Shown in pieces: positions 60,059 to 64,000 of a DNA stretch of 64,000 nucleotides. The position numbers were made by a program, and so were the translations under genes. Positions within the stretch are counted from its first letter, which is position 1, and each line of letters opens with the position of its first letter. Below the pieces are notes generated by a model. That model was not told the origin of the DNA. It ran no database searches and was given only the letters and a program-made list of their open reading frames with translations. The stretch is from Turicibacter sanguinis. Its GTDB lineage: Bacteria > Bacillota_I > Bacilli_A > MOL361 > Turicibacteraceae. The DNA is taken from contig NZ_CP053187.1 in NCBI RefSeq assembly GCF_013046825.1, forward strand, positions 2,011,001 through 2,075,000, read 5' to 3'.

Positions 60059-60086
60059 TATATTACGCTTTTTTACCATTTTGGTT
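60059..60086 (-). promoter_or_regulatory. Sigma-K-like promoter, YjcZ-like gene 1
   Basis: Minus strand: AAC (60084-60086), 16 bp, CGTAATATA (60059-60067). Confidence 0.6.
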
Positions 60087-60157
60087 ATTAATTTTTTAAA
60101 TTTAGAAGCTAAAGATTCAACTTTAGCTTTCTATATTATATAGTCGCTATTTAGTGA

Positions 60158-60367
60158 CTAACATCCAAAGCATCCCCCGCCGCAACCATTGCCGCATCCA
60201 AAGCAACCGCAACCACAGACAATAATTAGGATAAATAAGACAAGAATGAATGCACATAAGCATCCCCCAAATCCGCAACCACAACCACCACCATAGCCTC
60301 CTGCAACAGGTACTACAGGCATACATGGTTGAGGATAGCCGTATCCTGCGCCATTGTAATACATCAT
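60158..60367 (-). CDS. YjcZ-like sporulation protein, Gly/Cys-rich (69 aa)
   Basis: N-terminal Tyr/Gly/Pro-rich segment (MMYYNGAGYGYPQPCMPVVP), then the family helix CAFILVLFILIIVCG, ending in GCGCFGCGNGCGGGCFGC. About a quarter of the residues are Cys or Gly, so disulfide cross-linking in the spore surface is possible. GGAGGAAATC precedes the ATG. Confidence 0.85.
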   Translation of the reverse strand: MMYYNGAGYGYPQPCMPVVPVAGGYGGGCGCGFGGCLCAFILVLFILIIVCGCGCFGCGNGCGGGCFGC

Positions 60368-60397
60368 GATTTCCTCCTTTTTCTATCAGGCTCAGTA

Positions 60398-60425
60398 TAT
60401 AATACGCAAAAAATAATAAAGTGTT
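60398..60425 (-). promoter_or_regulatory. Sigma-K-like promoter, YjcZ-like gene 2
   Basis: AAC (60423-60425), 16 bp, CGTATTATA (60398-60406), minus strand. Confidence 0.6.
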
Positions 60426-60459
60426 ATTGTAAACAAGCCCATCGCTAGAAAAAATACAT

Positions 60460-60485
60460 AAAAAAACGGCTCAATTTGAGCCGTC
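60460..60485 (-). terminator. Terminator after YjcZ-like gene 3
   Basis: ACGGCTCAA / TTGAGCCGT with a T-run on the minus strand. Confidence 0.9.
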
Positions 60486-60504
60486 TAAATATCGACTGTT
60501 TTTA

Positions 60505-60696
60505 TTAGCAGTCACAATCGTTTGAGCATCCTCCGCCAAACCCGAATCCGCCACATCCACAGATAATTGCTAATAAGATGAATAAGACAAGGATAAATGC
60601 AAATCCTCCGCAACCACAACCAGCACCGAATCCAGCATTAGCATTATAAGCAGGTACACATGGTGTACAGTAGTTATTATATCCATAATTATACAT
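60505..60696 (-). CDS. YjcZ-like sporulation protein (63 aa)
   Basis: Starts MYNYGYNNYCTPCVPAYN at ATG 60696 after AAAGGGGA; the frame extends upstream but without a ribosome-binding site. Family helix GGFAFILVLFILLAIICG and tail GFGFGGGCSNDCDC. Its promoter and start region closely match the next gene upstream, so they share a recent ancestor. Confidence 0.85.
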   Translation of the reverse strand: MYNYGYNNYCTPCVPAYNANAGFGAGCGCGGFAFILVLFILLAIICGCGGFGFGGGCSNDCDC

Positions 60697-60729
60697 TTTA
60701 TATTCCCCTTTCATTCTTGAACCTCAATA

Positions 60730-60757
60730 TATATTACGTTAAAGTGCCTGAATGGTT
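60730..60757 (-). promoter_or_regulatory. Sigma-K-like promoter, YjcZ-like gene 3
   Basis: AAC (60755-60757), 16 bp, CGTAATATA (60730-60738), minus strand. Confidence 0.6.
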
Positions 60758-60794
60758 AATGAATTGATGAAAAAAATAAAATTATTTTAGAAAG

Positions 60795-60824
60795 GAAAAA
60801 AGAGATCTTCTAATGAAGATCCCT
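60795..60824 (-). terminator. Terminator after YjcZ-like gene 4
   Basis: GATCTTC / GAAGATC core stem; T-run on the minus strand. Confidence 0.8.
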
Positions 60825-60846
60825 TCAAATAAATTTGCTACTTTAA

Positions 60847-61014
60847 TTAACAACCGCAAGAGTTGTTTCCACCAAATCCAAATCCACCACAGCTACAAAT
60901 AATAGCTAATAAGATGAATAAAACAAGAATGAATGCGAAACCACCGCAACCACTACTTTGTTGAACACAAGGTGTATAGCAATTATACCCATAATTATAT
61001 CCATAATTATACAT
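60847..61014 (-). CDS. YjcZ-like sporulation protein (55 aa)
   Basis: MYNYGYNYGYNCYTPCVQQS, helix GGFAFILVLFILLAIICS, tail GFGFGGNNSCGC. It is the same as the next upstream gene except for one extra NYGY repeat, with nearly identical DNA. Start ATG 61014 chosen after AAAGGGGA. Confidence 0.87.
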   Translation of the reverse strand: MYNYGYNYGYNCYTPCVQQSSGCGGFAFILVLFILLAIICSCGGFGFGGNNSCGC

Positions 61015-61047
61015 TTTATATTCCCCTTTCATACTTGAAGCTCAATA

Positions 61048-61075
61048 TATAGTACGTTAAAAGGTCTGAATGGTT
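61048..61075 (-). promoter_or_regulatory. Sigma-K-like promoter, YjcZ-like gene 4
   Basis: AAC (61073-61075), 16 bp, CGTACTATA (61048-61056), minus strand. Confidence 0.6.
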
Positions 61076-61115
61076 AATGAATCGATGCTAAAAAATAAAA
61101 TTATTTTATAAACGA

Positions 61116-61144
61116 AAAAAGAGACCTTCTCAAGAAGATCTCTT
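61116..61144 (-). terminator. Terminator after YjcZ-like gene 5
   Basis: AGAGAcCTTCT / AGAAGaTCTCT stem with a T-run on the minus strand. Confidence 0.8.
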
Positions 61145-61166
61145 TAAAATTAGCTTGCTACTTTAA

Positions 61167-61322
61167 TTAACAACCGCAAGAGTTGTTTCCACCAAATCCA
61201 AATCCACCACAGCTACAAATAATAGCTAATAAGATGAATAAAACAAGAATGAATGCGAAACCACCGCAACCACTACTTTGTTGAACACAAGGTGTATAGC
61301 AATTATATCCATAATTATACAT
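61167..61322 (-). CDS. YjcZ-like sporulation protein (51 aa)
   Basis: MYNYGYNCYTPCVQQSSGCG, helix GGFAFILVLFILLAIICS, tail GGNNSCGC. AAGGAGGAAATAAT precedes the ATG. A near-perfect DNA duplicate of the 60847 gene, 320 bp away. Confidence 0.87.
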   Translation of the reverse strand: MYNYGYNCYTPCVQQSSGCGGFAFILVLFILLAIICSCGGFGFGGNNSCGC

Positions 61323-61355
61323 TATTATTTCCTCCTTCAGTTTGAAACTTCAATA

Positions 61356-61383
61356 TATCATATGTAGTTTAAGAAGAATAGTT
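61356..61383 (-). promoter_or_regulatory. Sigma-K-like promoter, YjcZ-like gene 5
   Basis: AAC (61381-61383), 16 bp, CATATGATA (61356-61364), minus strand; exact CATAnnnTA consensus. Confidence 0.65.
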
Positions 61384-61430
61384 AATCGTTTTTCTTCTTA
61401 TTTATGAATCAGTTTACAAGGGATTTTCAA

Positions 61431-61661
61431 TTAGCAGTCACATCCAAAACCGCTATTATTTCCACCACCGAAGCCATGACTACATCCGATGATTACTAAT
61501 AAAATAAATAAGACGAGAATAAGAGCGAAGTTATTACTACATCCACTACCAGTACTGTAAACCGGCATAGGATAAGCAACGGGTGCATACCCACCATAAC
61601 CGTATCCACTTGCATAACCACCATAACTATAGTTGTTTCCTGTTCCGTAATTGTACATCAT
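61431..61661 (-). CDS. YjcZ-like sporulation protein (76 aa)
   Basis: The longest member, with a Tyr/Gly repeat N-terminus (NYSYGGYASGYGYGGYAPVA), helix NFALILVLFILLVIIG and a Gly/Cys tail. GGAGGGATAA precedes the ATG. First of six; divergent from ftsW. Confidence 0.87.
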   Translation of the reverse strand: MMYNYGTGNNYSYGGYASGYGYGGYAPVAYPMPVYSTGSGCSNNFALILVLFILLVIIGCSHGFGGGNNSGFGCDC

Positions 61662-61690
61662 TTATCCCTCCTTCATTCCTGATTACACTG

Positions 61691-61718
61691 TATTATACGT
61701 AAAATGACGAACTTGGTT
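61691..61718 (-). promoter_or_regulatory. Sigma-K-like promoter, YjcZ-like gene 6
   Basis: AAC (61716-61718), 16 bp, CGTATAATA (61691-61699), minus strand. Confidence 0.6.
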
Positions 61719-61837
61719 CATGCAAAGGGATAGATAAAATTATAAATATCCTAAAACTATCAGTTTGGTTTACCTATTAAAACATGGTAAAATAGTAATA
61801 CATTGAATTTTTTTCTATATTATAGAGGAGAGCTAAT

Positions 61838-63133
61838 ATGAAGTTTAAAGGTAAAGTTAAGAAACAGAAAAAGAAGTTTACTTTCAAACCCATGATAGAG
61901 CGGGCACAAAAGTTAGATAAAGTGGTTTTAATTCTTGTGTTTGCCTTATTTGGAATTGGATTACTGATGATATATAGCATAACGAGTATTTCAATTTATA
62001 ATGGAGCAGCGGATGATACATTGTTTTTTGTTAAAAAAACAGTAGTAAGTGGAGTTATTGGGATTGTTGGAATGATATTCTTAGCCTTAATCCCGTATAA
62101 TGTATTGAAATTTTTTGCTTTTTTAGCAACAGTACTTTGTCCTCCGATTTTAATCTTTACTTTGATATTTGGTAAAGGTTCAGGAGCTTCCAATGTAAGA
62201 AGTTGGATTAAAATTGGTCCTTTATCCATTCAACCAGCTGAGTTTGTCAAATTAGGTGTCATATTGGCTCTAGCATGGTTTATTACATACAGTATCAAAC
62301 AAAATAAATATCATCTAAGGTCTTTTAAGAATATCGGAACGATAGAAAATTTCCAAGGATTTTTAGTTAATGGTATAAAGTATTTATCAAATAGTTTTTT
62401 AAGGGTATTACTTTATTTAGGATTTTGTACAGGCTTAGTTTTAATCCAGCCAGACTTAGGTTCAGCTCTGATTATCTTTGGAATTGGTGTCATTATATTT
62501 ATGTGTAGTGGAATTGATTTTAAAGTCATTATGACACTTATTGGGATGGCTTTATTAATTATTATTCCATTAATTCTAAGTTTAAAGGATTATCAGATGG
62601 ATCGATTTTATATTTGGTGGGATCCATTTAATCATGATAATGGACTTCAAAATGTCATGGGGTACACGGCCATTGCACTTGGAGGATTGTTTGGAGTAGG
62701 GATTGGTAATAGTACACAAAAATATGGTTATGTAATCGAGCCCCATACCGATATGATCAGTACGATTTTAATTGAAGAGTTGGGAGTTGTTACAATTTTA
62801 TTAATCATGGTGGCGTATTTAGTCATTGTAGCTCGCTGTTTCTTAACCGCGTTTAAATGTAAGGATTTATTTGGTTCTTTAGTTTGTATCGGTGTCGGTG
62901 CCATGTTTTTATTACAGCCGGTTATTAATTTAGGGGGAGCTAGTGGAACCATTCCACTAACCGGGGTGACGCTTCCGTTTATTAGTTATGGAGGAACTAG
63001 TTTAATGGTATTGTTCTTCACTATCGGTGTTTATCTAAATGTTAGAATTGAAATGCTCTCAAAATTGAAAACTGAGAAAAGTAATGCAACCGTTACCGAA
63101 TTATTAAAAACAAATATTATTCCCTTTAAATAG
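61838..63133 (+). CDS. ftsW: SEDS-family peptidoglycan polymerase, FtsW-like
   Basis: Polytopic glycosyltransferase that polymerises lipid II with a class B PBP. 431 aa with about ten helices. SEDS landmarks: SWIKIGPLSIQPAEFVKLGVIL, LIQPDLGSALIIFGIG, the long extracellular loop with WWDPFNHDNGLQNVMGYTAIALGGLFGVGIGNS and IPLTGVTLPFISYGGTSLM. FtsW, RodA and SpoVE are hard to separate by sequence; ylbD and ylbE follow, near FtsW in Bacillus, so FtsW is favoured. The N-terminus is strongly basic. GAGGAG precedes the ATG. Confidence 0.85.
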   Translation: MKFKGKVKKQKKKFTFKPMIERAQKLDKVVLILVFALFGIGLLMIYSITSISIYNGAADDTLFFVKKTVVSGVIGIVGMIFLALIPYNVLKFFAFLATVLCPPILIFTLIFGKGSGASNVRSWIKIGPLSIQPAEFVKLGVILALAWFITYSIKQNKYHLRSFKNIGTIENFQGFLVNGIKYLSNSFLRVLLYLGFCTGLVLIQPDLGSALIIFGIGVIIFMCSGIDFKVIMTLIGMALLIIIPLILSLKDYQMDRFYIWWDPFNHDNGLQNVMGYTAIALGGLFGVGIGNSTQKYGYVIEPHTDMISTILIEELGVVTILLIMVAYLVIVARCFLTAFKCKDLFGSLVCIGVGAMFLLQPVINLGGASGTIPLTGVTLPFISYGGTSLMVLFFTIGVYLNVRIEMLSKLKTEKSNATVTELLKTNIIPFK

Positions 63134-63136
63134 TCT

Positions 63137-63167
63137 AAGTCTCAGTCACATACTGAGACTTTTTTTC
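63137..63167 (+). terminator. Terminator after ftsW
   Basis: AGTCTCAGT / ACTGAGACT with seven T. Confidence 0.92.
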
Positions 63168-63212
63168 ATATAATAGAAAAGATAAAGGCGATTGTTCATA
63201 TAAATTAGGAAA

Positions 63213-63258
63213 ATTAGTCACCAATGGGGTGGACATTGCCTATAATATAGTGACTAAT
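63213..63258 (+). promoter_or_regulatory. Inverted repeat around the ylbD promoter
   Basis: ATTAGTCAC (63213-63221) and GTGACTAAT (63250-63258) flank a TATAAT (63241-63246). It could be an operator or a leader hairpin; no assigned regulator. Confidence 0.45.
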
Positions 63259-63277
63259 TGTAGCGAGGTGAGAGAAA

Positions 63278-63736
63278 GTGGACAGTCAATTAGATGAATT
63301 TAAAAGCTTCGTACGTAAATATCCTGGATTAAAAAATGATGTTCGAAGTGGAAAAGCAACATGGCAGTCAATCTATGAGGAATGGTACTTGTATGGAGAA
63401 GATGATAGCCAATGGGAAAAATACAAAGAAGTTACACAAGAAAGTAATCAAAGCGCGCCAGCTACGGATAAGACAAAAAGTGAAACGAAATCAACAACTA
63501 CATCTAATAGTAGCTCTGCAACACTATCGGGGACAGAAATGATGGCTCAAGCATTTCAGTATCTTCAAAAAATGGATATGAATAAAGTTCAACAAACCAT
63601 GACGACCGTACAGAAATTTATTCAACTTTTCCAAACGATGCAAGGTGGTAAGGGAGCCGGTACGGCTGCAGGATTAGGAGCAGCAGCTAGTCAAAAACAA
63701 TCATTCCCTGGTTTATTCTCAAAATTTGATGATTAG
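63278..63736 (+). CDS. ylbD: YlbD-family spore coat-associated protein (152 aa)
   Basis: MDSQLDEFKSFVRKYPGLKNDVRSGKATWQSIYEEWYLYGEDD matches the YlbD family. The middle is a Ser/Thr/Lys-rich linker (about 55-85), and the end is helical with a GGKGAGTAAGLGAAAS stretch. YlbD has been found in the Bacillus spore coat. GTG start 63278 after GCGAGGTGAG. Followed after 10 nt by ylbE. Confidence 0.85.
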   Translation: MDSQLDEFKSFVRKYPGLKNDVRSGKATWQSIYEEWYLYGEDDSQWEKYKEVTQESNQSAPATDKTKSETKSTTTSNSSSATLSGTEMMAQAFQYLQKMDMNKVQQTMTTVQKFIQLFQTMQGGKGAGTAAGLGAAASQKQSFPGLFSKFDD

Positions 63737-63746
63737 GTGATGGAAT

Positions 63747-63968
63747 ATGGACGTAATGTATCAAATTGTTAATAATATTGAACAAAGAGACTATATTAGA
63801 ATGTATCCATTCTGGTATAAAGAATTAAACAGAAATCCTGAAAGATATCAAGACTTTGTGAACGAAATTGAAACGTTAAAAAAACAAGCAACGCCTTCGC
63901 GTTTACAAAAATTTGAACAACAACTTAACTTTGCACAACTGATGTTGAAGATGTTCTCTAGTAAGTAA
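63747..63968 (+). CDS. ylbE: YlbE-family protein (73 aa)
   Basis: Small protein MDVMYQIVNNIEQRDYIRMYPFWYKELNRNP...FEQQLNFAQLMLKMFSSK, matching YlbE (function unknown). AGGTGATGG precedes the ATG. It is directly after ylbD, as in Bacillus; the window ends 32 bp later. Confidence 0.85.
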   Translation: MDVMYQIVNNIEQRDYIRMYPFWYKELNRNPERYQDFVNEIETLKKQATPSRLQKFEQQLNFAQLMLKMFSSK

Positions 63969-64000
63969 AATGATTAGTCATCTGAATTTGGTTATGATAT

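Overview
The window is chromosomal DNA from a low-GC, endospore-forming Firmicute. Gene order is Bacillus-like in several blocks (ezrA-cysteine desulfurase-thiI; rimP-nusA-ylxR-ylxQ-infB-rbfA; gerE-gerM-rph-rdgB-yfcE; ftsW-ylbD-ylbE). Alpha/beta SASPs, GerE, GerM and YjcZ-type peptides show sporulation. Gene content and small intergenic lipoproteins resemble Turicibacter or a relative; that placement is an inference from memory, not from a search.

Layout. 1-12.3 kb: LysR regulator, rpsD with a long leader, free-methionine sulfoxide reductase, EzrA, cysteine desulfurase plus ThiI, AdhE with a Rex-like operator, and a MacB-type ABC exporter. 12.4-14.4 kb: four tandem alpha/beta SASP genes on the minus strand, followed in the same direction by nine very short ORFs, each with a Shine-Dalgarno sequence, ending in one terminator. 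This is the most unusual part of the window. 14.5-28.4 kb: TrmH methylase, the rimP-nusA-infB-rbfA operon, a structured stretch before uvrC, then gerE, an exonuclease-like gene, gerM, rph, rdgB, a phosphodiesterase and a TPR protein.

28.4-34.9 kb: accessory genes (two GNATs, a P-loop kinase, an orphan membrane protein, decayed genes) and a TopB-type topoisomerase. 35-42.3 kb: transporter/regulator island (OFA-type MFS, LysR, two-gene chromate-type transporter) lying between a relic IS3 right end and a complete IS3-family element inserted 3 bp before an AraC-type gene. 42.5-54.9 kb: PgeF, Ktr-type RCK protein, lipoproteins, GNATs, an XRE repressor with two identical operators, a secreted DUF1002 protein, a frameshifted acetyltransferase, and small single-TM peptides.

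55-64 kb: RNase J with an in-frame stop, HAD phosphatase, large TPR protein, peptide deformylase, six YjcZ-like sporulation peptides that each carry a sigma-K-like promoter of identical geometry (AAC-N16-C[AG]TAnnATA) and mostly their own terminator, then FtsW, YlbD and YlbE. Together the SASPs, micro-ORFs, GerE, GerM, YjcZ peptides and YlbD suggest several late-sporulation loci. No tRNA, rRNA or CRISPR array was seen.
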